DNA from: Varroa destructor
Lineage: Eukaryota > Arthropoda > Arachnida > Mesostigmata > Varroidae
Assembly: GCF_002443255.2 (NCBI RefSeq)
Contig: NW_019211455.1
Location: forward strand, 21,303,126 to 21,367,125
DNA length: 64,000 nt
Direction: 5' to 3'
The notes below the pieces were generated by a model, which had not been told where the DNA came from, did no database searches, and saw only the letters and a program-made list of their open reading frames with translations. Made by a program: the position numbers and the translations under genes. This document shows, piece after piece, positions 1 through 12,600 of the stretch (the stretch's first letter is position 1; each line of letters opens with the position of its first letter).

Positions 1-1014
1 TATCGTTTGTGGGCTGGAATCGAATAACCGAAGTATCTATGGGGCCGAGCCGCATACGGCTAGCTTGAGCACAAAGTAATCGCTGTGCCAGACAAAAGCG
101 TGCCTATTGTTCCTTATTTATTGCTAGTTCAATTAAAGTTGAACTTCGATACCGGCTAGTAAGTTATGGCTGTGACTAGATCACTTGAGCTTGGCAACTA
201 CTCTACCTGGTTTCGTACTCCAGTATCTTATGCAAATTATATGAGTTTCCATATTAGATACGTACGAACATTGCGTTAAGTGAAAAATCTATGAAAAGGC
301 CGAGAATCAGAAATATACTACTCGGACAGGACAGATAATTCAGCCTAATGACTTGACCCCCACATTGTATTTTTAAGACTTAGATCAAAAGATGCCTTTT
401 TATTTAATTGTAAATCATCACATAAGTGTAACGTTGTTAACATAAAAATAAGTCACTGCCTTCTCTAACAGACAGATCAACTAGCTAATTTATCAAATTA
501 TAGCGAATCGCAAGCAAGTTCATCACCCGATCATTTTAGAAGATAAACAACTTGCTTGCGTGGAACAGGTAACCTAGCCACGTAACTGGCTGCCATCGAA
601 GGCTTAGTAACTTCTACAAGAACTCTAGTTGTCGCCAAATAATTCCACTGTCAAGTTTACTGTGTCTGATTGCATTTAATTGAAAGGACCACACACGCTC
701 GAACATCCGTTTACTATTATTGTATATTTACACAATGTTGTTTTAAAGTTTGACAAATCACCATATTTATTTCGTTTGTTCAATATCTAGTTAGTCAGTG
801 GAAGAATGTTTTTCTCATTTAGGTGCGACCGACCTTGTGCTCTTTTTTTCGTTATATATTTTACGCAGTATGTCGCGGAATTTGTTTGAAGCCGCTGAGG
901 CCTGCACTACCATTGCACAATGCCCATTCTGTCATCACTCAGATACCCGAGTACAAACTGAAAACGTGATTATTTGCGCAAATCATCTAATGATCGTCTT
1001 TTCTATTACGTTCC

Positions 1015-1046
1015 AATAAACAAAAAAAAAAAAAAAAAAAAAAAAA
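1015..1046 (+). repeat. AATAAA followed by a 25-base poly(A) tract
   Basis: AATAAA at 1015-1020, one C, then 25 uninterrupted A. This resembles the tail of a retroposed transcript or SINE/LINE 3' end. I could not find convincing target-site duplications: only the hexamer GAAAGG is shared with a site near 682. The upstream sequence has no recognisable protein. Confidence 0.5.
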
Positions 1047-2081
1047 GAAAGGTTTACCTGTCTTAACTCGGATTACGGACAACCAAAATAGTAGCTAAAA
1101 GATGACTGCCTAGCCCTCAAGCCCCACACATAATGATGCTTGGAACTAGTTGTTTCATGAAGACTGTCAATACATAGGACGCGTTGGAAGTCTATGGGTT
1201 GTGCTAAAGAGGGCCCTTCCAAGTAAAGACGTGCATTTGGCAAATGATTTCTAAAATAGCGGAGATTTTTTAAAAATAAATTCCATTGATAACAGTGAAG
1301 CCGTTCTTATAATATGAATTAAAGTTCGGCCAGCACCTCCATTCTCCCGTATATTTCTGAAGGAGTTTTACACAAGTAAGTGTTGAGAAATATTGGGTGT
1401 TTTACGGCTGTTTTCGGCTGCCCAAATAAACATTAGAACCTAAACATAGAGAGAAACGATTCTTTGATCGAATTCTATTTTTCAGTTCTCATTACGAGAG
1501 AAATTATTTCTGGTAATGATCTTGCATGACTTTTAACTTCGACTCAAATATAATTAACCGTATCTTATTAATTAGAATATAATTAAGCGTCAATTAAAAA
1601 CACTTTGGACAAGTAGTAATGCATCAAGACACTGGTGTAATACCATGCATGTAAAATGACAGTCACCGAATAGATAACATAATAAACGTATACGCACCTA
1701 ACAGCTGTCAAGCCTGCGGCTTAAGATCGAATGTTTGTACAAAATACTGGTGTAACATTATAATTTCTACGACTATTGCCATGCGCGACCTTCCTATTGT
1801 CGAAATCGGCTCAAGGTTCCGGCCGGTGCTAAAGGGACGTTTTGGCTGAGTAAGCCCATCAGCATTGTTCCAGGAAAAGAAACACCCTTCAGCCATATCC
1901 AAAGAGAATTTCAAAATGTTACTGCTAAAAGATATTGACAGGCGTTACGTAGACGGCTTCTCTGTGTGGCAAAAATTTTAAATTTAGAGTATAGTACAAT
2001 TTGCGTACAAAATATGATATGAATAAATAGACAAAAGGGTACTTGGTAGTAATGGCTGTATTTTGTGTTTATTTACATGTC

Positions 2082-2101
2082 ATATATATATATATATATA
2101 A
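2082..2101. repeat. TA dinucleotide repeat
   Basis: About nine TA units in the flank downstream of Lar. A microsatellite with no other content visible. Confidence 0.8.
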
Positions 2102-2928
2102 ATGATTTACAAATTAAAATAAATAGTACAGGGATTTATTATCCCTGTATTGATGTCATTACTTTCGTCCCTTCGACTTGCAGTTTTATCTGAGTAATAG
2201 TAATTATCATTGTTATAAAGTAGTTATGATCGTTCTTAATATTTGTTGACGTTGTGCTGTTGACCTGCCGAAGGTGGAGTAACCTTACTGTTTCTCTTTA
2301 CGCATTGGCTGGCTTTGATTTTTCTCTGTAATCTTCGATCGATTCGAGAGACGGTGTTCAAGTGCATGCAGTATTACTTTTGCGTTTAGTTCATTTCAAT
2401 ATGTATATATTATTACAGTACGACTGTGTTACATGTCACATTCATTGCAAACACGAAGAGTAAAAAAATCACCAGCGCATCCGCATCAGTTGTATACGTG
2501 TTCAATATACAACTAATGTGCTTGTATACGGCTTAGAAATCATGGTGTACACATGAACAAATTCAGCCTGCTCTATTCGACGTCAGCGTTACCGTACCTA
2601 GAACAGAGAGTTTTTATTTCTATCGCAAGAAGGACCAACAGAAGAAAAGAAAAACGTAATTTTATATGAATCATGTTTTCTCTGATACACGAGCACTCTG
2701 GTGGTATATTGATGTTTTTTTTTTTCTCGATAAACAGCGGCTAAGCGAAAAACGCTCTCGATTTAAATTAACGCATCGTTAAAAACAATTATAATCGATT
2801 TATGGAAAAGTTCATCCGGTGACAGGGCCTGGTACATCCTCACATTCGTATGTTACATCATCCAAAATCCTGCGGAATAGAGTTCACGACTTCAGATTTC
2901 TTAAAGCAATATTCCGCGACAACGTGTA

Positions 2929-2957
2929 CCGCTGCCGCTGCCGCTGCTGCTGCTGCT
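2929..2957. repeat. GCC/GCT triplet repeat
   Basis: About nine imperfect then perfect GCT/GCC units in a row. In one plus-strand frame this reads as an Ala run, but the surrounding frame has no coding character. Confidence 0.8.
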
Positions 2958-5900
2958 ATAGTTCAAAGTTTCAGTTTTGAATTAATCAGTACCTATAATG
3001 CTTTTGGGACCTTTGTCCATTGTCTTGTAGGCTTCTCAGATATCTTATTATTAATTAAACTACGTGAAGAAAAAACACGCGGAAAATTAAAAAGCGAAGG
3101 ACGAACCAACGAAGGAAGCTGAGTCCGATCATGTTTTTTAAAGAACCAGCTGCCAAAACTTAAGGTCGGCACAGGGAGTTTAAAATGATAGCCGTTAGGT
3201 ACGAAAGTATGAACAGAGTACACAGATCGCTAGAAGGAAGACTTCTACAACGAGAAATTCATACTATATATAGTTACGTAAACGAATCAGACGGTTGGTT
3301 ATGTTAGATCTATTTTATACCCATCGAATCATCTGCGTGGTAAAATGAAAAGCCTGATTTTTTCTCTTGCAAGTGTCTGTCTGAGTGGCTCTATCTGTGT
3401 ACATCGAGTGGTGTCCGAATATGATTTCTTACATACTTAGCCCATTTCTCTTAACACATTATTTTTCTCGTTTTAAAGGCATCCTTCAGCCTGCTCTCCT
3501 GTTAGCATTCTCACCTTAGAAAGTCATCTCTCTCTCATCAGCCTTTTTAGCTATCTGTTCTTTGTCAGCCATGCCTGTATCGCCTAAATTTGTTTATTTG
3601 TGGTTGATGATATGTTTATTGACAAGTAATTTTAACTTGTTACCGGCCATTTTACTTAATAGCAAACGGTATCTACGAACTATCTATTGCCCGTAGTACT
3701 GTTCAGTGCTAATTGATGGCTTATTATAGTCATTTTCTTCTTGACCCTCCTCATTATCATACTAAGTATATATTTCAGTCATTTTTTTTATTATTATTGT
3801 CATAATATTCATTATATGTTACCTTAAATCATTAATGTTCGTTCATTGATCGTATTGTTACGCTTTGACTGTTCCCATTTGTATTTCTCTCATTCATTCT
3901 TTTGTCACCATTTGCATGAATATATATATTCTTGTCTCGTGACAAATTATTACGAGCACTATGATTTTTTCTTATAAATAGTATTTATTCATAGACGTTA
4001 TTATTTGATATTTTGTGTTATTTTCATTTACCTAAAGCATGTATCTTCCGTTAATAGACCACAAATGATATCGCGTAACATAAAAAGGAAATTTGGGATT
4101 TTGCGAGCTCTCTTGCGCAACTTAACGGATCCATGCGCCAACACAAGAGCTGTCGATCGAACTGTTATATCTATCGCCTCGTTTACGTAGTAAAACTTAA
4201 AAGAGACGACGCAACTTAAAACTCTCCGATCGAGAAACCCATCAATGTACTAATTGGAATCTATAGTACGTGCTCGCCTGTGAGGACTTCGCACTTCGTA
4301 AAACCAAACACAAAGCATACGATTTTGGCCTTTTCTGACGTTATATATATATATATTTCCTTAGTCTGTACGTCGCAATTTATTTACATACAATATTAAT
4401 ACAATTATTGTTTGTTTGACATACATTTCTATTAATAGAATTGTTGTTCTCTTCATTTTGATATCTTACGTATTTTCCATCACTACTGGCCTTATCATAA
4501 CCATATCATCATTGACCATTTGTTGTCGACACCGGTTATAGTGGTAGGTCGCGTCGATTTGAATTATATGTGGTAATTACCTTAGCGATTATCCAGTAGA
4601 TATATTATGCTACAAGCTCTGACATTTCTCAATTCGGCGAGGTTTCTGCGTTGACATGTAGTGTTCGTCGCGGTTCGATCCACAGGCTTTTCTTTGGGCC
4701 TAGGAAAAAGAGCCTAATATATAGACCGATAGAGACGAGTGTGTTTCACCATTGTAACTTGTCGCCAGCTTCGCTCACATTTTCAGACAGCTTTTATTTG
4801 TTATTTTAACAACTTCCATGAGGGGAACTCAAGTAGTTTGTGACATAAATCACTTATCTGCTCATTTAATTTCCTAACATTGACGAACTCTTGCATAAGT
4901 CATTTATTATTATCATACGAAATGTGGTACCTTTCTACCATCTTACAAAAGCAATCGTTATTCGTTTGTTTACGTATGGAACTTCCTTGATCCCGTTTGT
5001 CGAGCGTGATAACTTTCTTTTTTGTTGTTTCAGTTTTGCACACTTTTCTAAAGTCTGCCTTGCAATGAATATATGTTCAAGTTGTTTACCAACCAAGGTT
5101 CGTTTAGGCTCATCTTGTTTGAATACTGCTGTTAATACTTAGTCTCTTTTTCTTCATGCATCTTCATCCTCCCCGTTCCCACCGTTCGTTGCGGTCCAGG
5201 TTTTCATTCGGCCAAAAAAAATTCACATGAATTAATAATCATACATTTTCGCATCACATTTATACAAATAGCACGTGCTTATGTGCTGAAATTATTATTA
5301 CAGGAGAAAATCAGTACACACGCAAAAAAATATACAGACCTATTTACACAACACAACACAACAAAATCGTCTGCTTATGTCTGTCTGTTTACTACCTCAT
5401 TATTTTTCATGTGATTTTTCAAAACATGCATTTCACGACATTTACGTCGTCGGCACGTTTCCCACATTCGGCCTGTAGTGATCATCTCCGTTTGCGGTCA
5501 ATGTTAGTTTGATTTTGTGTCGGTAGTTCAAATATATCCTTTTTGTCGACATATACGCATTAAGACGACTAATAATTTCCAGAATCAACCCATATGGGCC
5601 ATATTTCTCACTGTGCGCAATCACTCATTCAAATGGTTTTGCTAATGTAGGGGAGTATGCAGGTCTTGTTGTTGTTGACACACTGACGAGCTGGAAAATC
5701 AAGATAAAACCGAATAAAATAAAAAAAAATCTATAAAATAGAAAAGTAGCAAATAATGAAAAAATATCTTTCTGCGTTTCACTGATTCGCTTTCATAGGA
5801 ATTTCGATGGGGCTATGGCATGTGTTTGACGAAAGTTAGTGCGGCTTGCGCTCATGTGTACAATGTGGTTATTTTCTCTTATCTTTTGCATCATGATGTT

Positions 5901-6046
5901 ACTATGACTGATGGTTTTCGTCTCTCATTCTGTCGTACTTTTATTTTCAATAATCTAACATACGACTGTCGTATCCGTGAACCTATGTTTTTGCGCACAT
6001 ACCCTACAAATGTAATAGGTCTGTAATCGAGTGTGTATGCGTGTCT

Positions 6047-6069
6047 GTGTGTGTGTGTGTGTGTGTGTG
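6047..6069. repeat. GT dinucleotide repeat
   Basis: A run of about 11 GT units, seen as CA units on the Lar-sense strand. It lies directly next to the AATAAA at 6071-6076. Confidence 0.85.
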
Positions 6070-7009
6070 ATTTATTTGTGCAAATATGTAGAACACCTGC
6101 ACAGCGTTGTTACGTTTTTTTGTAAGCTTATGGGATGGTCTTGGTGTCGTGGCCAGAGGTTGTCGGTGTTATGAGCTATGGCTCACTGTTAGCTCTGCTC
6201 ACAGGGTGGCGTTGATGGACACAGGATCAGCTTAACCTAGTCTCACTTAAGAGCGTCAAACTTCATTTGCTCCGGCACACAGTCATACAGGTACCGATAG
6301 CTCATTGAGCATCGGTCGAGGTTCAGCGCTAATTGCTTCTGTCTAGCCCGTTTTTTCATCACCATTGTCTTTTCTTAACTAACCAGTTTAAACTATAAAC
6401 ACCGTGCATACACCTTAGGGACACAAACATATTTACGCACAAGGTACACACAGTTATAGGCGAAAACCTATTCGATACATCCCTACTACATCAGCCACGT
6501 CCTTATTAACGTTTCGACGTTACGCTGTTTTCCCCTTGATTAGCACAACTGCTCCACCTAGCAGCAATCAGTAGATACAAAAATTAACTGAGAACTTAAT
6601 TTTCATAGCCCCAATGTCAACCAAAAAGTATACGTTCCATTCTTTAAAGCAACTTTCACTCGATACGAGCCACCCACAGGTGTCACTTTATCTTACAGTA
6701 CTGAGCGAAGTTGGCTATTGTTAATTCACTGTTATAATTAATGGAAATGACTTTGCCATATTTGTTAGAGACGAACAGTGCACTAGCGCTTTTACGAAAA
6801 GTAGCTGCGAATGGTTGTTTCGAAATTGTGTTCATTTGAAGCGATGCTAACAAAAGAGGATATACCTCACGAGGTCTTAACTTCGCTTTTGGAGCAGCTC
6901 ACATGGCGGTTTTACGTCGTGTCGGTCACAACCAAGATTTCGGTAAGTGTTAAGGTAAATGTGCACATACGAGGCCTAGGCTCCACTGAGACGAAATAAT
7001 TCAAACAAA

Positions 7010-7015
7010 TTTAAT
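7010..7015 (-). terminator. Lar: Candidate polyadenylation signal ATTAAA for Lar
   Basis: The minus strand reads ATTAAA followed within about 20 nt by TTTGTTTGAATTATTT, a T/GT-rich downstream element. It is the first good hexamer variant after the stop codon, 2.3 kb downstream. The later AATAAA at 6071-6076 is followed by a CA repeat and looks less favourable. The actual cleavage site cannot be decided from the sequence. Confidence 0.25.
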
Positions 7016-9350
7016 CAGCTATTAATAATTAGCTCGTCTTACTTGCATGACCTAGCAAAAGAGAGAATCAGTCAATGTTGCAGTCTTACGAGATCGTTAG
7101 CTACAGAAGCGCACAATACAAAATCCTAACTATAACCCTTTGAAGGCTTATAGCAGTAATGCAGATAATTCTCGCAATTATATAAAATTAAAAAAAAAAA
7201 TAGATAGAAAATCTAGTTGGCCTTTGAAAACGACGGGAAATGAAGGGGAGCGAACTTAGACAAAATTAGGCTATTCCGTCTGCTGTAGAAGGTACAAGCT
7301 AAATGTACGGTCAGTGTTCAATTTGGACCTTCTTTCCGTTAGTAAAGATCAGCTTGAATTCTCTCATTTGAGGTGGGCTTCGTATAAGAAAATATTCGGG
7401 CAAAATGACAGTCGTTTGCCCACAGCACTCGTAACGATTGCGCTCGATCTTGCAGTGAGGCGCCATTACGCAAAAGATGACTTCGGATGAGATGGTTTTA
7501 TCGATCGACGCAAAAATTGTGTTATTTAAAAATACAGATATTGTGGAATTTGGTGATTTTTTTCATAAGAAGTATGTGTATGTGTGTACGAGTTAGGGTG
7601 CGACGAATAATACAAAAGTACAAAAGTCTAGTTTGTGTTATATTAGTTAATGTTGATATTAGTAGTATTACGGTAGTAGCAGTAGACACATACATAGAGG
7701 AGCTTCCCGATCCTGAGCCGCGCATGAGTGCGCCCACCCGCGTTTGCGAGAGCCTCCCTACCGTTGATCCCCTACAGCCAGACGCATATCTTATTACCCC
7801 ATAAGCATATCTTATGTGTACGTGTTTTTATCGTTTGTCTGACTACTTCGTCAATGTTGTTTTGTCTCACTTGGTGTTGTTGCTACCGCTAGTACTATGC
7901 ATGTGAAATACGATGTATTCGACGGCCTAGTCACTCATCGATAACCCATTCAATTCTCCAGTCTCCGGCAAACTTCGACGCAAATTCTCGATAGCTATCT
8001 ACCGCATCCGTCTCATTGTTACACATTGAAGCTCAGCGAATAATTCCTGGGCTTGAGGATTTTTGCCAAGACATTTAAGCAGGCCATCACAATGTTTACC
8101 ATACTTATACCATGTTCTGCGGTACAACAAACGGTTTGTCCATTTTTCTATTTGTGATTGATATAATTTCGGTACTACCCCCTATCTTTCCCGCCTCTGC
8201 GTGTCGCTTTATGGTTTCGACACCCTCATATCAACGCCACCCATGCGTTTGTCAGCTGATCGGCACCGCACTCGAGTACTAGTATTTCCATGCATCACAA
8301 ACTTAACCGTCCTATTAAACGCAAAGCTAAATAATTGGCTACTTCGATCCAAATCCATATTATCGGCATCCATCTCGACTTTTCGACATTTCTTCACACA
8401 GCACGGACTTCAAATCCATTTCGCCGTCTGCGTCGGCATCACCCGGTCGACTTCTGCACTGGTCAGTATATGTAAATATGCATGAGTGCTGCGTACATAT
8501 CGTACACATTAATTAATTGAAATTAAGCAATTGTTATTATTACCTAGTCGTTCTTATACTTTCTATCGTAATTATTGCCGTGCTTCTAGAGATGAGGAAT
8601 TCTGTTCTACATACATATATAGAAGCGTATACAGCTGTCAATGCGGGAGAATCAATTGTCGTTGACATTGAAAAATCACATGACACTCTCACTCTCAAAA
8701 TGATATGAATGATCTGTGCTGTGAGGTCAGTCGACAAGATCAGTTGTTGCCTTCAAGACGAAATCATAGTCAAATAGTCCATGCAGCTGCATGACGAAGA
8801 GTTTTCCTATTCATACCGCTGAGAAATTCGCCCAGGGTCGCCGGAGACAAACCTGAAACGATCGATTAGAGCGTAATTGTGGTCGGCCGCTAATGCAAAT
8901 ACGTCCTGTACGGATGGCACCATGGAGGTTAAGCCAAGCGAACGCTACGCTGTCCCTCACCGATCGAGGTTAGAGATCGTCGATAAGAACGTCGCTTTTC
9001 TTGTTACAGCAGAGCGACTAAATTATATCTGTCTGATACAGACGAGGCTGTCAACGCTACTTTCGGTTTTGTTGCGTAGTTCTGTTATCAGTTTCGATCA
9101 GAACAGTGTCTTGTTGATGCGCTGTCACTAGTATTTCATATCATATATATTGGTTGTTGGTTTTACTTATGCTTGCTGCTTCGTCGTTTGTTGTTTGTCG
9201 ATCAGTTCATATCAAACAAACTGGTTAATATTATAGTAGTAATACATGAAGATATATAAACAAAACTTCGTCGTTATCAGCGGCGACCCAGAGCGTATCC
9301 TCGCAGATGTGTGCTATTAGCGCTCTGGCCGTTTACTGACGCTAAACGTT

Positions 9351-9611
9351 TCAGCTGGTGAAATGGTCGAAGCTTGAGAGGTAGTCAAGCAATGCTCGAT
9401 AGCAGAACTGGTATTGATCTTCGGTTTGTACCATTGCCGGACGCTGCGTTCGTAGCATCCGGACAGTAGAGAACAGATCCACCTGACTCTCACACTGCAG
9501 CCGCTCGAGAGCGATGCTCAAGGCGATAAATGTTCCAGTGCGACCTACACCTGCCGAGCAGTGAACCGTGATTGGGCCCTCCTGGCCGAATTGTTCTTTG
9601 GTCTTGTGTAC
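9351..9611 (-). CDS. Lar: Lar coding exon 13: C-terminal part of D2 and stop codon
   Basis: A 261-nt terminal coding exon, residues 1975-2060, preceded by an AATTATAG acceptor. It reads [20 protein letters not shown], then [28 protein letters not shown] and ends [12 protein letters not shown] followed by TGA. This is the P-loop, Q-loop and C-terminal helix of D2, with the Cys (C1992) and Arg kept. D2 in this family lacks strong activity because of the Tyr and Asp changes in the previous exon, and serves mainly for regulation and partner binding. The exon contains no long ATG-started frame of its own and is recognised by protein similarity and phase. Confidence 0.96.
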   Translation of the reverse strand, partial: VHKTKEQFGQEGPITVHCSAGVGRTGTFIALSIALERLQCESQVDLFSTVRMLRTQRPAMVQTEDQYQFCYRALLDYLSSFDHFTS

Positions 9612-12600
9612 CTATAATTCAGTGTGTTTACATAGAAGACAAAGAGAACGGATGATCACATATAATTGCCTGCTAGCCATGAACGAGCTAGTCGGATTAA
9701 AATTGTTAGGAATACAGATTTAAGTACGAAATGCTCTTTTAAAACAAAGAGAATCACGGTCGGAGCCTTGTATAAGCCTTGGATATAGCATAAACAGTAT
9801 TAACCTGTATTTTGCCCGTAATTAAGGTTGGTGACTTACAGAACTCGAGACCACAGCAAGTCGGTATTCTATCCCTATAGACTAATATTCTACTGGAAAC
9901 TGATAACATGCATAAACTGAATGATGAGGAAATAATTGACGTTATGCACCTGACTAATGAGATCGATATAACCCTCGGCGTCCTTAGGGACTCCCTGCTC
10001 AGGCCAGTCAGTGAAGTGGAACTGGCGCACGGTGCGGGATTGTCCGTCGCGGGCGTCGGTCACCTTGAATTCCCGCATTACATACGAGGGCATGTTGTAC
10101 TCCGTGATGGGGTCCACAACGTAGTAGAGATACCTTTGTGAACGCTCACTCGGCCAGTACGCATGGCACTTTTCCCGCCCCATCTCCTGCAGCTTGGTGA
10201 GCATAACAATGATATTCGAGTTGTGTTCCCAGATCATCCTCCAGAAGTCTTCCGTTGTTTCGGCCATCGGGCCCTGTGCGGCAATGTAGGCGTTTTTATA
10301 GCGGTAACCATCAACAAAGCTGGCATTAATATAATCGCTCCCGTCAGCGCCCCTGAGCGGCTGTAAACACACTCTGCTAGCCTCGTACGGCAAAATGTTC
10401 ATTAGCCGATTTTTGAACTTGTTCATCGGGAGGTTGGCCGATATGAACTTAGCGTTGTGGATCTGCATCTCATTTAGTTGACGGAACTCTGCTTCAAGTT
10501 TTGTTGATCCATCAACGTTCTGCGTCAGCAACATGTTGACATGCTGATAAAGCTGGTGGCTCGACACCTCCGTGTGACCCGCCATGACAGCTTCAAGGAT
10601 AGCGTCATGGATGAAGATGTACTGGTCCTCAGTTTGGACCATGTAGTTACGTTGGGCTCGTAGACATGTTGTGTGCCCATAGATGTCAACGGTGTCCTCG
10701 TGGCGCAGCCTCTGTAACATAGAGTCGATGACGGTGTAGCACCCGGTACGGCCGACTCCGGCGCTGCAGTGCACGATCAGAGGTCCAGCGCCCTGCGGGT
10801 TCAGCTGGTTAACCCGCCTCAGGAACATGAGGAATGGCGTAGGATGGTCGGGCACACCATGATCGGGCCATGCGGTGAACTGCAGCTGCTTGATTTCACG
10901 CATTTCAAGAAAGCCATCACGGCGCAGGCTTAGGGTGCGCACACAATAGGTGGCTAACTCACTCACGTCCTCGAGAGTCACCTCTATCACCCCATAACGT
11001 TCACTACCTCTGCTGGGCCAATACTGATCACACTTCACTCGGGTTCGTTCCTCCAGCCTAGTCATCATGACTACGGTAGCAGATTGTTGTTCCCATACCA
11101 TCCTCCAAAAGTCGCCGATAGTCTCTTGTAGGGGACCCTGCGTAGCGATATAGGCGTTCTGCCGTCGGTACCTATTGAACAGTCATATAGAGGTGAGAAG
11201 AAGAGCAATATATGGATGTACGTAATAATGCTTATTGATTATTTTGCTATATTAATAGGCGTCGGTGGATAAAGGCGGTCCTATACTGTTGTACACTCTG
11301 TACTTTATAATAACGCAGTTACCATATTCAACTTCCTTTGATGTTAATTAATGTCATATCATATACACCTGCACACGTAGTGTATACAAATAGATATGCC
11401 CTTTGATAAATATTATTCCACCGAGATATAATACAATCCAGAGAGGTTGCAATAGAGGGGATGGTTATGGGATTTGTTATGAAGAGTGAATAGTTTATGA
11501 TATTTAATAAATAATGTTTCTATTACTAAACAATTTTTTAAAAATATTTGATAAAGATAAAATATTTAATAACCTATAGTGCGCTTTTTAGGGTAATGCC
11601 GTAGAACCTCACTATTTTCGAATTACATAAACCTTGCATGCACACATATATCAGAGAGGTTTACGTAAGCAACTCTCACGTAACGAACATCTATGCGCTG
11701 TACCAACCCGTCACAATAATTGGCGTTAATATAGTCTGACCCTTGAATGCCCGGTAACGGCTCGAGTACCACTCTCGAGTGGTCGTACGCAATGACGTTG
11801 GCGTAGCGGTTTTTCGGCTTGTTGATCTCCGAGATCGAGTTGTCCCAGGTGAACTGCTGTCCGGGATCGATGCTTTCGTACTCTTGCGAGAAGGCGAGGT
11901 TGTCGTTGGCCTTCAGGCGCTCTATGTGTTGTGCGAGTTCTGTCACCGGAATCGGTGGATGACCCTGCATACCGGGAGTCTGCATACGACGCAGCTCGAG
12001 GGGATCAGCGCCAACAGCGCCATTGATACCCGCCCCATAATCGCCGGCCACATCGCCCATCGAGCGGCTACCATTCGGCTGAAGCAACTTCATGGTGGTT
12101 TCGTTATTGGCTGGCCCGTTACCGTTGCAGCTGGGGGTCTTGGACTGAACGAAGCCCCGCCTTCGCTTGGCGAGAATGAAGAACAGAGTGAGGGTGGCTG
12201 CCAGCAAAATGATGATTAGCACGGGCCCGATAATCCACCCGACGTCGCCGTGGCTGGTCGGACGCGGCTGGACGGCGGGGTTCTGCGTGGGATTGCGGGA
12301 ATAGTGTGTCATTACGTCCAGTCCGAGGTCCTGCGAAAACGGGCTGCTAGTGACTAAGTTCTTCTGCGGTGCGTCGACTACGGCACGAACGAATATCCTG
12401 TAGCGGCGATATGTGTGCAGTTTGCGATTGCGAAAGCCACCATAGATCTTTCCATCACCCAAGGGGAACTCTTGGGGCATCGCCAGTCTCAAAAACTTGG
12501 CAGCGATGTACGCTGTATCCTCCTCATTGTTTACAACGTTTACGAGCTGGGAAGTGTATGAAAACAATTATAAACAACAGAGACCGATGAATGAATACTA

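Larger units (their letters stand above)
1..9350. other. 3' UTR and downstream flank of Lar; no other gene recognised
   Basis: AT-rich sequence downstream of the Lar stop codon. Short open frames here show no family signature, and codon use looks random. On the minus strand the first polyadenylation-signal variants I can see are ATTAAA at 7010-7015, followed by a T/GT-rich stretch, and AATAAA at 6071-6076, so the 3' UTR may be 2.3 kb or longer. The segment contains simple repeats: a GCT/GCC triplet run, a GT run, a TA run and a 25-base poly(A). Confidence 0.5.

Noticed and set aside
4668..4685. GGTTCGATCC T-loop-like motif suggesting a tRNA
   Set aside because: The flanking bases do not pair into a T-stem, and no acceptor or anticodon arm can be drawn.
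11779..12219. 146-codon plus-strand frame
   Set aside because: It is the antisense of the Lar transmembrane/D1 exon; the minus strand gives clear family similarity.
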